The position numbers and the translations under genes are program-made. The notes below the pieces were generated by a model. It had not been told where the DNA came from, made no database searches, and saw nothing but the letters and a program-made list of their open reading frames with translations. A stretch of DNA of 64,000 nt from Cladorhizidae sp. MBARI D1340-BT2 (Eukaryota; Porifera; Demospongiae; Poecilosclerida; Cladorhizidae), in contig JAQNBH010000011.1 in assembly GCA_028752905.1 (NCBI GenBank), positions 310,001 to 374,000 of the forward strand, written 5' to 3'. Below, in pieces: positions 32,801 through 48,600 of the stretch. The first letter of the stretch is position 1. Every line of letters begins with the position of its first letter.

Positions 32801-35800
32801 GTCAGTCATTAATTATTTATATTATGTGCTAGCTCTGGAGTCAGTCATTAATTATTTATATTATGTGCTAGCTCTGGAGTCAGTCATTAATTATTTATAT
32901 TATGTGCTAGCTATGGAGTCAGTCATTAATTATTTATATTATGTGCTAGCTCTGGAGTCAGTCATTAATTATTTATATTATGTGCTAGCTCTGGAGTCAG
33001 TCATTAATTATTTATATTATGTGCTAGCTCTGGAGTCAGTCATTAATTATTTATATTATGTGCTAGCTCTGGAGTCTTTCATTAATTATTTCTATTATGT
33101 CCTAGCTCTGGAGTCAGTCATTAATTATTTATATTATGTGCTAGCTCTGGAGTCAAGTCATTAATTATTTATATTATGTGCTAGCTCTGGAGTCTGTCAT
33201 TAATTATTTATATTATGTGCTGGCTCTGGAGTCTGTCATTAATTATTTATATTATGTGCTAGCTCTGGAGTCTGTCATTAATTATTTATATTATGTGCTA
33301 GCTCTGGAGTCTGTCATTAATTATTTATATTATGTGCTAGCTCTGGAGTCAGTCATTAATTATTTATATTATGTGCTAGCTCTGGAGTCTGTCATTAATT
33401 ATTTATATTATGTACTAGCTCTGGAGTCAGTCATTAATTATTTATATTATGTGCTAGCTCTGGAGTCTGTCATTAATTATTTATATTATGTGCTAGCTCT
33501 GGAGTCTGTCATTAATTATTTATATTATGTGCTAGCTCTGGAGTCTGTCATTAATTATTTATATTTTGTGCTAGCTCTGGAGTCAGTCATTAATTATTTA
33601 TATTATGTACTAGCTCTGGAGTCAGTCATTAATTATTTATATTATGTGCTAGCTCTGGAGTCAGTCATTAATTATTTATATTATGTGCTAGCTCTGGAGT
33701 CAGTCATTAATTAGTTATATTATGTGCTAGCTCTGGAGTCAGTCATTAATTATTTATATTATGTGCTAGCTCAGGAGTCTGTCATTAATTATTTATATTA
33801 TGTGCTAGCTCTGGAGTCTGTCATTAATTATTTATATTATGAGCTAGCTCTGGAGTCAGCCATTAATTATTTATATTATGAGCTAGCTCTGGAGTCAGTC
33901 ATTAATTATTTATATTATGTGCTAGCTCTGGAGTCTGTCATTAATTATTTATATTATGTGCTAGCTCTGGAGTCAGTCATTAATTATTTATATTATGTGC
34001 TGGCTCTGGAGTCTGTCATTAATTATTTATATTATGTGCTAGCTCTGGAGTCAGTCATTAATTATTTATATTATGTGCTAGCTCTGGAATCAGTCATTAA
34101 TTATTTATATTATGTGCTAGCTCTGGAGTCAGTCATTAATTATTTATATTATGTGCTAGCTCTGGAGTCAGTCATTAATTATTTATATTATGTGCTAGCT
34201 CTGGAGTCAGTCATTAATTATTTATATTATGTGCTAGCTCTGGAGTCAGTCATTAATTATTTATATTATGTGCTAGCTCTGGAGTCTGTCATTAATTATT
34301 TATATTATGTGCTAGCTCTGGAGTCAGTCATTAATTGATGTTTTTTTAAATTACTGTGACCTCTACTGAGAGTACACTCGCATGTCAGCTTACCCCCATG
34401 GATCACATGACCTCTACTGAGAGTATACTCGCATGTCAGCTTCCCCCCATGGATCACATGACCTCTACTGAGTGTACCCTCGCATGTCAACTTCCCCCAA
34501 TGGATCACATGACCTCTACTGAGAGTACTCTGTGGAGTCTTCTGGTAGTTGCAATGTATTGGGCAGTGTGGAGTCTTCTGGTAGTTGCAATGTATTGGGC
34601 AGTGTGGAGTCTTCTGGTAGTTGCAATGTATTAGGCAGTGTGGAGTCTTCTAGTAGTTGCAATGTATTGGGCAGTGTGGAGTCTTCTAGTAGCTGCAATG
34701 TATTGGGCAGTGTGGAGTCTTCTGGTAGTTGTAATGTATTGGGCAGTGTGGAGTCTTCTAGTAGTTGTAATGTATTGGGCAGTGTGGAGTCTTCTAGTAG
34801 CTGCAATGTATTGGGCAGTGTGGAGTCTTCTGGTAGTTGCAATGTATTGGGCAGTGTGGAGTCTTCTAGTAGTTGCAATGTATTGGGCAGTGTGGAGTCT
34901 TCTGGTAGTTGCAATGTATTGGGCAGTGTGGAGTCTTCTGGTAGTTGCAATGTATTGGGCAGTGTGGAGTCTTCTGGTAGTTGCAATGTATTGGGCAGTG
35001 TGGAGTCTTCTGGTAGTTGCAACGTATTGGGCAGTGTGGAGTCTTCTAGTAGTTGTAATGTATTGGGCAGTGTGGAGTCTTCTGGTAGTTGCAATGTATT
35101 GGGCAGTGTGAAGTCTTCTGGTAGTTGCAATGTATTGGGCAGTGGAGTCTTCTGGTAGTTGCAATGTATTGGGCAGTGTGGAGTCTTCTGGTAGTTGCAA
35201 TGTATTGGGCAGTGTGGAGTCTTCTGGTAGTTGCAATGTATTGGGCAGTGTGGAGTCTTCTAGTAGCTGCAATGTATTGGGCAGTGTGGAGTCTTCTGGT
35301 AGTTGCAATGTATTGGGCAGTGTGGAGTCTTCTGGTAGTTGTAATGTATTGGGCAGTGTGGAGTCTTCTAGTAGTTGCAATGTATTGGGCAGTGTGGAGT
35401 CTTCTGGTAGTTGCAATGTATTGGGCAGTGTGGAGTCTTCTAGTAGTTGCAATGTATTGGGCAGTGTGGAGTCTTCTGGTAGTTGCAATGTATTGGGCAG
35501 TGTGGAGTCTTCTAGTAGTTGCAATGTATTGGGCAGTGTGGAGTCTTCTGGTAGTTGCAATGTATTGGGCAGTGTGGAGTCTTCTGGTAGTTGTAATGTA
35601 TTGGGCAGTGTGGAGTCTTCTAGTAGTTGCAATGTATTGGGCAGTGTGGAGTCTTCTGGTAGTTGCAATGTATTGGGCAGTGTGGAGTCTTCTGGTAGTT
35701 GCAATGTATTGGGCAGTGTGGAGTCTTCTGGTAGTTGCAATGTATTGGGCAGTGTGGAGTCTTCTGGTAGTTGTAATGTATTGGGCAGTGTGGAGTCTTC

Positions 35801-38800
35801 TAGTAGTTGCAATGTATTGGGCAGTGTGGAGTCTTCTGGTAGTTGTAATGTATTGGGCAGTGTGGAGTCTTCTAGTAGTTGCAATGTATTGGGCAGTGTG
35901 GAGTCTTCTGGTAGTTGCAATGTATTGGGCAGTGTGGAGTCTTCTAGTAGTTGTAATGTATTGGGCAGTGTGGAGTCTTCTGGTAGTTGCAATGTATTGG
36001 GCAGTGTGGAGTCTTCTGGTAGTTGCAATGTATTGGGCAGTGGAGTCTTCTGGTAGTTGCAATGTATTGGGCAGTGTGGAGTCTTCTGGTAGTTGCAATG
36101 TATTGGGCAGTGTGGAGTCTTCTAGTAGCTGCAATGTATTGGGCAGTGTGGAGTCTTCTGGTAGTTGCAACGTATTGGGCAGTGTGGAGTCTTCTAGTAG
36201 TTGCAATGTATTGGGCAGTGGAGTCTTCTGGTAGTTGCAATGTATTGGGCAGTGTGGAGTCTTCTGGTAGTTGTAATGTATTAGGCAGTGTGGAGTCTTC
36301 TGGTAGTTGCAATGTATTGGGCAGTGTGGAGTCTTCTAGTAGTTGCAATGTATTGGGCAGTGTGGAGTCTTCTGGTAGTTGCAATGTATTGGGCAGTGTG
36401 GAGTCTTCTAGTAGTTGCAATGTATTGGGCAGTGTGGAGTCTTCTGGTAGTTGCAATGTATTGGGCAGTGGAGTCTTCTGGTAGTTGCAATGTATTGGGC
36501 AGTGTGGAGTCTTCTGGTAGTTGCAATGTATTGGGCAGTGTGGAGTCTTCTAGTAGCTGCAATGTATTGGGCAGTGTGGAGTCTTCTGGTAGTTGCAATG
36601 TATTGGGCAGTGTGGAGTCTTCTAGTAGTTGCAATGTATTGGGCAGTGTGGAGTCTTCTGGTAGTTGCAATGTATTGGGCAGTGTGGAGTCTTCTGGTAG
36701 TTGCAATGTATTAGGCAGTGTGGAGTCTTCTGGTAGTTGCAATGTATTGGGCAGTGTGGAGTCTTCTGGTAGTTGCAATGTATTGGGCAGTGTGGAGTCT
36801 TCTAGTAGTTGTAATGTATTGGGCAGTGTGGAGTCTTCTGGTAGTTGCAATGTATTGGGCAGTGTGGAGTCTTCTGGTAGTTGCAATGTATTGGGCAGTG
36901 TGGAGTCTTCTGGTAGTTGCAATGTATTGGGCAGTGTGGAGTCTTCTGGTAGTTGCAATGTATTGGGCAGTGTGGAGTCTTCTAGTAGTTGTAATGTATT
37001 GGGCAGTGTGGAGTCTTCTGGTAGTTAAATTATGATGAAGGCATTAAGCAGGTTACGTTTGGAAGAAAAGAAGGTGGATGCACACAGGATCTTGAAGATG
37101 AAAATTCATCACGGTTTTAATGGCTACCGGATTACTACCTTCGGGAAGAATTCAATGAACGCTTGAAGTGTTCACCAGGGAGAAATACTTCAGTCTTCAC
37201 CAGGGAGAAATACTTCAGTCTTCACCAGGGAGAAATACTTCAGTCTTCACCAGGGAGAAATACTTCAGTGTTCTCCAGGGAGAAATACTTCAGTGTTCAC
37301 CAGGGAGAAAGACTTCAGTCTTCACCAGGGAGAAATTCTTCAGTCTTCACCAGGGAGAAATACTTCAGTGTTCACCAGGGAGAAATACTTCAGTCTTCAC
37401 CAGGGAGAAATACGTCGGTCTTCACCAGGGAGAAATACGTCAGTCTTCACCAGGGAGAAATACTTCAGTCTTCACCAGGGAGAAATACTTAGTCTTCACC
37501 AGGGAGAAATACTTCAGTCTTCACCAGGGAGAAATACGTCAGTCTTCACCAGGGACAGTCTTCACCAGGGAGAAATACTTAGTCTTCACCAGGGAGAAAT
37601 ACTTCAGTCTTCACCAGGGAGAAATACTTCAGTCTTCACCATGGATAAATATTTCAGTCTTCACCAGGAGAATTGTTGGCACTAAAAAAGCTGATTGTTG
37701 TTCTGTTGAAGTTCCCTCCTGAACTCGGCACACTCCTACCTACCCAGGTACATATTCAGGCTGCAACTAAGAAGGAGTCAAGGGCCTGGATTCATGCCTT
37801 CCCATGTCATGCTTAGGCCCCCGAGGAGATGATGATGTGATGAGGGTGGCTGATCAGAGTGGCTGCTGGTTTGTGGTTGGGTGTTACCCTCTGTCACAGT
37901 TGTCTGCAATGTGGATCCTAAATATGTCGGGCACTTGAGGCACACGCTGGTCAATGACATCGTCCTTAGAACTCTCGCCTCAATTAACAGTCCCTCTCAC
38001 CTGGAGCCTTCAGGCATTTCTCCTTCTGATGGTAAGCAGCTGATGGGGCTTCCATCATCCCCTGGAGCAATGACAGCAGCCTGATGAGGCTTCCATCATC
38101 CCCTGGAGCAATGACAGCAGCCTGATGAGGCTTCCATCATCCCCTGGAACAATGACAGCAGCCTGATGGGGCTTCCATCATACCCTGGAACAATGACAGC
38201 AGCCTGATGGAGCTTCCATCATCCCCTGGAACATTGACAGCAGCCTGATGGGGCTTCCATCATCCCTGGAACAATGACAGCAGCCTGATGGAGCTTCCAT
38301 CATCCCCTGGAACATTGACAGCAGCCTGATGGGGCTTCCATCATCCCCTGGAGCAATGACAGCAGCCTGATGGGGCTTCCATCATCCCCTGGAACAATGA
38401 CAGCAGCCTGATGAGGCTTCCATGATCCTCTGGAACAATGACAGCAGCCTGATGGGGCTTCCATCATCCCCTGGAGCAATGACAGCAGCCTGATGGGGCT
38501 TCCATCATCCCTTGGAACAATGACAGCAGCGTGATGGAGCTTCCATCATCCCCTGGAGCAATGACAGCAGCCTGATGGGGCTTCCATCATCCCCTGGAGC
38601 AATGACAGCAGCCTGCTGGAGCTTCCATCATCCCCTGGAGCAATGACAGCAGCCTGATGGGGCTTCCATCATCCCCTGGAGCAATGACAGCAGCCTGATG
38701 GAGCTTCCATCATCCCCTGGAGCAATGACAGCAGCCTGATGAGGCTTCCATCATCCCCTGGAACAATGACAGCAGCCTGATGAGGCTTCCATCATCCCCT

Positions 38801-39636
38801 GGAGCAATGACAGCAGCCTGATGGGGCTTCCATCACCCCCTGGAACAATGACAGCAGCCTGATGAGGCTTCCATCATCCCCTGGAACAATGACAGCAGCC
38901 TGATGGGGCTTCCATCATCCCCTGGAGCAATGACCGTATTCTCCTTCAGGATGCCACCTGTGTGCACTTCATCTTCCTATGCCATCCTACTATCTGGAGG
39001 TCAGGGTGCACCTTCCTATGCCACCCTACTATCTGAAGGTCAGGGTGCACCTTCCTATGCCATCCTACTATCTGGAGGTCAGGGTTCACCTTCCTATGCC
39101 ACCCTACTATCTGGAGGTCAGGGTGCACCTTCCTATGCCACCCTACTATCTGAAGGTCAGGGTGCACCTTCCTATGCCATCCTACTATCTGGAGGTCAGG
39201 GTGCACCTTCCTATGCCATCCTACTATCTGGAGGTCAGGGTGCACCTTCCTATGCCATCCTACTATCTGGAGGTCAGGGTGCACCTTCCTAACTATATGG
39301 AGGTCAGGGTGTAGTGACAGTCCCTGAAGATGGGGAAATGTGTGATCATTGCCACCTCCCATCTTTTTGTTCCCATTGCGATTAGAGTGGCTGGAGTGTT
39401 TGGTACAGGGTCTTTGTCGGTGGTTGGCTGGCCATCTAAAAGGCGAGTGATATGAACCGCATGCCCACTAGGGCTAGGGCTAGGGCTAGGGCTGGGGCAT
39501 CATTTTCTCCTTCAGAGAATTCCTGTTACTATCCAGCATGAGAACACTGCGTCTGTGCTGGGTCGTAGTTGAGCCAGACTATTTCTTTTTATCATTTATC
39601 ATGTTTTTGTTGTTGTTGTTGTTCTTCTTGCTGCTG

Positions 39637-39672
<36 letters not shown>

Positions 39673-42600
39673 TTATATTATTATGAATATTATTTTATTG
39701 TTCTTGTAGATAGTAGCCATCCTGTTGGTGATAGGTGTGGCTAAGAATATTGGACTGGTCAGCTTTCCTGATCTCAGTAGCCATCAGTGCAGGAAGGTGT
39801 GTGACTATGTATATAAATAACTAGCATGAGGTGTGACTATGCATATAAATAACTAGCATGAGGTGTGACTATGCATATAAATAACTAGCATGAGGTGTGA
39901 CTATGTATATAAATAACTAGCATGAGGTGTGACTATGTATATAAATAACTAGCATGAGGTGTGACTATGTATATAAATAACTAGCATGAGGTGTGACTAT
40001 GCATATAAATAACTAGCATGAGGTGTGACTATGCATATAAATAACTAGCATGAGGTGTGACTATGCATATAAATAACTAGCATGAGGTGTGACTATGCAT
40101 ATAAATAACTAGCATGAGGTGTGACTATGCATATAAATAACTAGCATGAGGTGTGACTATGCATATAAATAACTAGCATGAGGTGATATAAATAACTAGC
40201 ATGAGGTGTGACTATGCATATAAATAACTAGCATGAGGTGTGACTATGTATATAAATAACTAGCATGAGGTGTGACTATGCATATAAATAACTAGCATGA
40301 GGTGTGACTATGCATATAAATAACTAGCATGAGGTGTGACTATGCATATAAATAACTAGCATGAGGTGTGACTATGCATATAAATAACTAGCATGAGGTG
40401 TGACTATGCATATAAATAACTAGCATGAGGTGTGACTATGCATATAAATAACTAGCATGAGGTGTGAATAAATAACTAGCATGAGGTGTGACTATGCATA
40501 TAAATAACTAGTATGAGGTGTGACTATGCATATAAATAACTAGCATGGGGTGTGACTATGCATATAAATAACTAGCATGAGGTGTGACTATGTATATAAA
40601 TAACTAGTATGAGGTGTGACTATGCATATAAATAACTAGCATGAGGTGTGACTATGCATATAAATAACTAGCATGAGGTGTGACTATGCATATAAATAAC
40701 TAGCATGAGGTGTGACTATGCATATAAATAACTAGCATGAGGTGTGACTATGCATATAAATAACTAGCATGAGGTGTGACTATGCATATAAATAACTAGC
40801 ATGAGGTGTGACTATGCATATAAATAACTAGCATGAGGTGTGACTATGCATATAAATAACTAGCATGAGGTGTGACTATGCATATAAATAACTAGCATGG
40901 GGTGTGACTATGCATATAAATAACTAGCATGGGGTGTGACTATGCATATAAATAACTAGTATGAGGTGTGACTATGCATATAAATAACTAGCATGAGGTG
41001 TGACTATGCATATAAATAACTAGCATGAGGTGTGACTTTGCATATAAATAACTAGCATGAGGTGTGACTATGCATATAAATAACTAGCATGAGGTGATAT
41101 AAATAACTAGCATGAGGTGTGACTATGCATATAAATAACTAGCATGAGGTGTGACTATGCATATAAATAACTAGCATGAGGTGTGACTATGCATATAAAT
41201 AACTAGCATGAGGTGTGACTATGCATATAAATAACTAGCATGAGGTGTGACTATGCATATAAATAACTAGCATGAGGTGTGACTATGCATATAAATAACT
41301 AGCATGAGGTGTGACTATGCATATAAATAACTAGCATGAGGTGTGACTATGCATATAAATAACTAGCATGAGGTGTGACTATGCATATAAATAACTAGCA
41401 TGAGGTGTGACTATGCATATAAATAACTAGCATGAGGTGTGACTATGTATATAAATAACTAGCATGAGGTGTGACTATGCATATAAATAACTAGCATGAG
41501 GTGTGACTATGCATATAAATAACTAGCATGAGGTGTGACTATGCATATAAATAACTAGCATGAGGTGTGACTATGCATATAAATAACTAGCATGAGGTGT
41601 GAATAAATAACTAGCATGAGGTGTGACTATGCATATAAATAACTAGCATGAGGTGTGACTATGCATATAAATAACTAGCATGAGGTGTGACTATGTATAT
41701 AAATAACTAGCATGAGGTGTGACTATGCATATAAATAACTAGCATGAGGTGTGACTATGCATATAAATAACTAGCATGAGGTGTGACTATGCATATAAAT
41801 AACTAGCATGAGGTGTGACTATGCATATAAATAACTAGCATGAGGTGTGACTATGCATATAAATAACTAGCATGAGGTGTGACTATGCATATAAATAACT
41901 AGCATGAGGTGTGACTATGCATATAAATAACTAGCATGAGGTGTGACTATGCATATAAATAACTAGCATGAGGTGTGACTATGCATATAAATAACTAGCA
42001 TGAGGTGTGACTATGTATATAAATAACTAGCATGAGGTGTGACTATGCATATAAATAACTAGCATGAGGTGTGACTATGCATATAAATAACTAGCATGAG
42101 GTGTGACTATGCATATAAATAACTAGCATGAGGTGTGACTATGCATATAAATAACTAGCATGAGGTGTGACTATGCATATAAATAACTAGCATGAGGTGT
42201 GACTATGCATATAAATAACTAGCATGAGGTGTGACTATGCATATAAATAACTAGCATGAGGTGTGACTATGCATATAAATAACTAGCATGAGGTGTGACT
42301 ATGCATATAAATAACTAGCATGAGGTGTGACTATGCATATAAATAACTAGCATGAGGTGTGACTATGCATATAAATAACTAGCATGAGGTGTGACTATGC
42401 ATATAAATAACTAGCATGAGGTGTGACTATGCATATAAATAACTAGCATGAGGTGTGACTATGCATATAAATAACTAGCATCAGGTGTGAGTATGCATAT
42501 AAATAACTAGCATGAGGTGTGACTATGCATATAAATAACTAGCATGAGGTGTGACTATGCATATAAATAACTAGCATGAGGTGTGACTATGCATATAAAT

Positions 42601-45600
42601 AACTAGCATGAGGTGTGACTATGTATATAAATAACTAGCATGAGGTGTGACTATGCATATAAATAACTAGCATGAGGTGTGACTATGCATATAAATAACT
42701 AGCATGAGGTGTGACTATGCATATAAATAACTAGCATGAGGTGTGACTATGCATATAAATAACTAGCATGAGGTGTGACTATGCATATAAATAACTAGCA
42801 TGAGGTGTGACTATGCATATAAATAACTAGCATGAGGTGTGACTATGCATATAAATAACTAGCATGAGGTGTGACTATGCATATAAATAACTAGCATGAG
42901 GTGTGACTATGTATATAAATAACTAGCATGAGGTGTGACTATGCATATAAATAACTAGCATGAGGTGTGACTATGCATATAAATAACTAGCATGAGGTGT
43001 GACTATGCATATAAATAACTAGCATGAGGTGTGACTATGCATATAAATAACTAGCATGAGGTGTGACTATGCATATAAATAACTAGCATGAGGTGTGACT
43101 ACGCATATAAATAACTAGCATGAGGTGTGACTATGCATATAAATAACTAGCATGAGGTGTGACTATGCATATAAATAACTAGCATGAGGTGTGACTATGT
43201 ATATAAATAACTAGCATGAGGTGTGACTATGTATATAAATAACTAGCATGAGGTGTGACTATGCATATAAATAACTAGCATGAGGTATGACTATGCATAT
43301 AAATAACTAGCATGAGGTGTGACTATGCATATAAATAACTAGCATGAGGTGTGACTATGCATATAAATAACTAGTATGAGGTGTGACTATGCATATAAAT
43401 AACTAGCATGAGGTGTGACTATGCATATAAATAACTAGCATGAGGTGTGACTATGTATATAAATAACTAGCATGAGGTGTGACTATGCATATAAATAACT
43501 AGCATGAGGTGTGACTATGTATATAAATAACTAGCATGAGGTGTGACTATGCATTTAAATTTGCAGTCCTTGCTTGTGTATTAATTGTCAAATAAGGATG
43601 GGATATATGTGCACGAACTATTCAAGGGTGCAAGATAATTATCTCAAGCTGGAGCTAGTGAGGGAACTATTCAAAGATGCAAGCTAATTATCTCAAGCTG
43701 GAGCTAGGGAGGGAACTATTCAAGGGTGCAAGCTAATTATCTCAAGCTGGAGCTAGGGAGGAAACTATTCAAGGATGCAAGCTAATTATCTCAAGCTGGA
43801 GCTAGGGAGGAAACTATTCAAGGATGCAAGCTAATTATCTCAAGCTGGAGCTAGTGAGGGAACTATTCAAGGGTGCAAGCCAAGCTGGAGATAGCGAGGG
43901 AACTATTCAAGGATGCAAGCTAATTAACTCAAGCTGGAGCTAGTGAGGGAACTGTTCAAGGGTGCAAGCTAATTAACTCAAGCTGGAGCTAGTGAGGGAA
44001 CTGTTCAAGGGTGCAAGCTAATTAACTCAAACTGGAGCTAGTGAGGGAACTGTTCAAGGGTGCAAGCTAATTAACTCAAACTGGAGCTAGTGAGGGAACT
44101 ATTCAAGGGTGCAAGCTAATTAACTCAAGCTGGAGCTAGGGAGGGAACTATTCAAGGGTGCAAGCTAATTAGGAGCTAGTGAGGGAACTATTCAAGGATG
44201 CAAGCTAATTAACTCAAGCTGGAGCTAGGGAGGAAACTATTCAAGGGTGCAAGCTAATTATCTCAAGCTGGAGCTAGTGAGGGAACTATTCAAGGATGCA
44301 AGCTAATTAACTCTAGTGAGGGATCTATTCAAGGGTGCAAGCTAATTAACTCAAGCTGGAGCTAGGGAAGGAACTATTCAAGGGTGCAAGCTAATTAACT
44401 CAAGCTGGAGCTAGGGAGGAAACTATTCAAGGGTGCAAGCTAATTAACTAAATCTGGAGCTAGGGAGGGAACTATTCAAGGGTTCAAAGTGATTGGACTT
44501 GAGGCCCCTTTTTACATTATAATTCATTCATTCATTCCTTTATAGGTGTGGCCACTCCCACTATTCTATATCCTCAACCTCATCTTCGGCTTAGGAAGTA
44601 CAAAGAAACTCAAGTAAGACCAGGAACCCCACTGGTTGAGATTTTGTAACTAGGTCACTAGTAACCCTCCCGGGGATTCTGTCAGGGTTTCATTTAGAAA
44701 ATTGTCCAAAGGGGGCGGGCAACTGGAGGATTCTGGATTTTGGGGGGGGGGGGGGCATGATGGCTAAAGATGTGACAAAGTTACTAATGAATTTTAATGA
44801 TACAATTTCCAAGGTGGGGGCAAAAAGGTTCCAAGTGGGGGCAGCCTCCGCCCCCTGCCCCCCCTAAATGAAACCCTGTCTGTAGCTAGGTCCCTCCAGG
44901 GGGATATTCTGTAGCTAGGTCACTAGTAACCCTCCGGGGGGATATTCAGTAGCTAGGTTACTAGTAACCTTCCCAGGGGATATTCTGCAGCTAGGTCAAT
45001 AGTAACCCTCCAGGGGGATAGTCTGTAGCTAGGTCAATAGTAACCTTCCGAGGGGATATTCTGTAGCTAGGTCACTAGTAACCCTCCCAGGGGATATTCT
45101 GTAGGTCACTAGTAACCCTCCAGGGGGATATTCAGTAGCTAGGTCACTAGTAACCCTCCCAGGGGATATTCAGTAGCTAGGTCACTAGTAACCCTCTAGG
45201 GGGATATTCAGTAGCTAGGTCACTAGTAACCCTCCCAGGGGATATTCTGCAGCTAGGTCACTAGTAACCCTCCAGGGGGATATTCAGTAGCTAGGTCACT
45301 TGTAACCCCCAGGGGGATATTCTGTAGCTAGGTCACTAGTAACCCTCCAGGGGGATATTCAGTAGCTAGGTCGCTAGTGACCCTCCAGGGGGATATTCAG
45401 TAGCTAGGTCACTAGTAACCCTCCCAGGGGATATTCTGCAGCTAGGTCACTAGTAACCCTCCAGGGGGATATTCAGTAGCTAGGTCGCTAGTGACCCTCC
45501 AGGGGGATATTCTGCAGCTAGGTCACTAGTAACCCTCCAGGGGGATATTCAGTAGTTAGGTCGCTAGTAACCCTCCAGGGGGATATTCAGTAGCTAGGTC

Positions 45601-48600
45601 GCTAGTAACCCTCCAGGGGGATATTCAGTAGCTAGGTCACTAGTAACCCTCCCAGGAGATATTCTGTAGCTAGGTCACTAGTAACCCTTCAGGGGGATAT
45701 TCAGTAGCTAGGTCACTAGTAACCCTCCCAGGGGATATTCAGTAGCTAGGTCACTAGTAACCCTCCAGGGGGATATTCAGTAGCTAGGTCACTAGTAACC
45801 CTCCCAGGGGATATTCTGCAGCTAGGTCACTAGTAACCCTCCAGGGGGATATTCAGTAGCTAGGTCACTAGTAACCCTACCAGGGGATATTCTGCAGCTA
45901 GGTCACTAGTAACCCTCTAGGGGGATATTCAGTAGCTAGGTCACTAGTAACCCTCCCAAGGGATATTCTGCAGCTAGGTCACTAGTAACCCTCTAGGGGG
46001 ATATTCAGTAGCTAGGTCACTAGTAACCCTCCAGGGGGATATTCAGTAGCTAAGTCACTAGTAACCCTCCAGGGGGATATTCAGTAGCTAGGTCACTAGT
46101 AACCCTCCAGGGGGATATTCAGTAGCTAGGTCAATAGTAACCCTCCAGGGGAATATTCAATAGCTAGGTCACTAGTAACCCTCCAGGGGGATATTCTGTA
46201 GCTAGGTCACTAGTAACCCTCCCAGGGGATATTCTGCAGCTAGGTCACTAGTAACCCTCCAGGGGGATATTCAGTAGCTAGGTCACTAGTAACCCTCCAG
46301 GGGGATATTCAGTAGCTAGGTCACTAGTAACCCTCCCAGGGGCAGCTAGGTCACTAGTAACCCTCTAGGGGGATATTCAGTAGCTAGGTCACTAGTAACC
46401 CTCCCAGGGGATATTCTGTAGGTCACTAGTAACCCTCCAGGGGGATATTCAGTAGCTAGGTCACTAGTAACCCTCCAGGGGGATATTCAGTAGCTAGGTC
46501 ACTAGTAACCCTCCAGGGGGATATTCAGTAGCTATGTCACTAGTAACCCTCCCAGGGGATATTCTGTGGCTAGGTTACTACTAGTAACCCTCCAGGGGGA
46601 TATTCAGTAGCTATGTCACTAGTAACCCTCCCAGGGGATATTCTGTGGCTAGGTCACTAGTAACCCTCCAGGGGGATATTCTGTAGCTAGGTCACTAGTA
46701 ACCCTCCTAGGGGATATTCTGTAGCTAGGTCGCTAGTGACCCTCGGTGATATTCTGTAGCTAGGTCAATAGTAACCCTCCCGGGGGATATTCTGTAGCTA
46801 GGCCACTAGTGACCCTCCTGGGGGATATTCTGTTGCCTGCAGTCTCCCCATGTTCACTGTGCTGCGGAGGTTCTCTCTCTTCTTCATCACCGTGGGGCAG
46901 ATGTATGTGTTGAAGTAAGTGGCAGAGTTTGTATTGTATGCATGTAAATACAAGCATGCACACCTCTATACATCTACATTCATGAGTGCTTGTTGCCTAG
47001 GCTTCTTGCATTGTGTGGTGGCTAAGATGCTAGTGTTCACCTGCGAATATATGGACTGGTCACCATCTTAAACGAGTCAGCACTTCAAATGGTTATCACA
47101 TACTAGAACTGGCTGCACAGTCAGTAGAGGAGAGAGAACTGACTGCAGTTAGTAGAGGAGAGAGAACTGACTGCAGTTAGTAGAGGAGAGAGAACTGACT
47201 GCAGTCAGTAGAGGAGAGAGAACTGACTGCAGTCAGTAGAGGAGAGAGAACTGACTGCAGTCAGTAGAGGAGAGAGAACTGACTGCAGTCAGTAGAGGAG
47301 AGAGAACTGACTGCAGTCAGTAGAGGAGAGAGAACTGACTGCAGTTAGTAGAGGAGAGAGAACTGACTGCACAGTCAGTAGAGGAGAGAGAACTGACTGC
47401 AGCTAGTAGATAGCAATGGTTGTAATGTGTCTGGACATGTGGAGGACATTTGGTGGAGGCAAACTAGGTACAGCGTACAGAAACACAAAAGAGATGAGAT
47501 GCATTGACAATACTCATTCATATTCATGAGCGACAATGAGTTAATGGTGCATGCAGAAGTATGAACTAGTAGGAGTAAGGACTGTGTTGACATGTGGACA
47601 GCTACACACTCCTCAACACTCCATACTCTTGTTTCCTGGAGGGAGGCTCATGTGGACAGCTGCTACACACTCCTCAACACTCCATACTCTTGTTTCCACA
47701 AGGGAGGCTCATGTGGACACCTGCTACACACTCCTCAACACTCCATACTCTTGTTTCCTGGAGGCATCACTACTGACTGAGTGTAGCGAGCACACAACAG
47801 GCTTGCACAGGTTTTCCATGAGTTTTGGAAGCTGGCCTGTAAGGAATGGTTGTGGCACTGCTCCTGGCTCAACACAGTAGTAATAATTCCATTTTTACAG
47901 TTGCTGTCCATAGCTCGAGCAGATATGGGGAAGAGCAGCAGAGCCTGGTGTGAAAGGTCGCATCAGCCAAAGGTCGCATGAGCCGTGACTAGTTCTCCTG
48001 TGAATCTTTCTGCTGGTGACTATCTGCAAACAGTTGACCTTCCAAAATAGTCCTTAAACCCGATCGTACATCTATGCATGCATGTACATGTATTATCACT
48101 TATGTACGTACATGCATTTCACTTATGTATGTACATGTATTATCACTTATGTACGTACATGCTGTCAAGGGGTCACCTGTGCAACCACCAAGACTTATGC
48201 TGCTGAACTGATAGTGCTGCCACCAGATAGCTATGAAGCCAGCTATCACTGTACTGTTAGCTTTATTAATTCAAATACAGATTATGTCTGACAAAGTACT
48301 GAGTGACTAGCTATATTCGCAATAAACTCCACAGGTCTGAACTCTGGTCACCCCTTTTATATGACAGTGCCAGGCCAGAAACACGATGGGTTTGCTAATT
48401 ACATACCAGTATGTAATAACTAATTAGTACACAATACAAGTGTTAATTGACTACTAGTAAGTTCAGTTCCAGATCCAGGTCACCCTGTGACATCCCCTCC
48501 TGGTTCTTCGAGGGACAGCTGCTGTGGTGAATTGTTGGATGGCCATGATTGTCTCGACATGCCATCGGCGTTACTGTTCTGCATCCCTGGTCTGTGTATC

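Noticed and set aside
32131..37035. Open frames of 200-460 codons in the 39-bp and 36-bp arrays
   Set aside because: Pure repeat translation, open on more than one frame or strand, and lying inside an SLC35D intron.
39467..39494. Telomere repeat
   Set aside because: Only about four gggcta hexamers, not TTAGGG, inside an intron.
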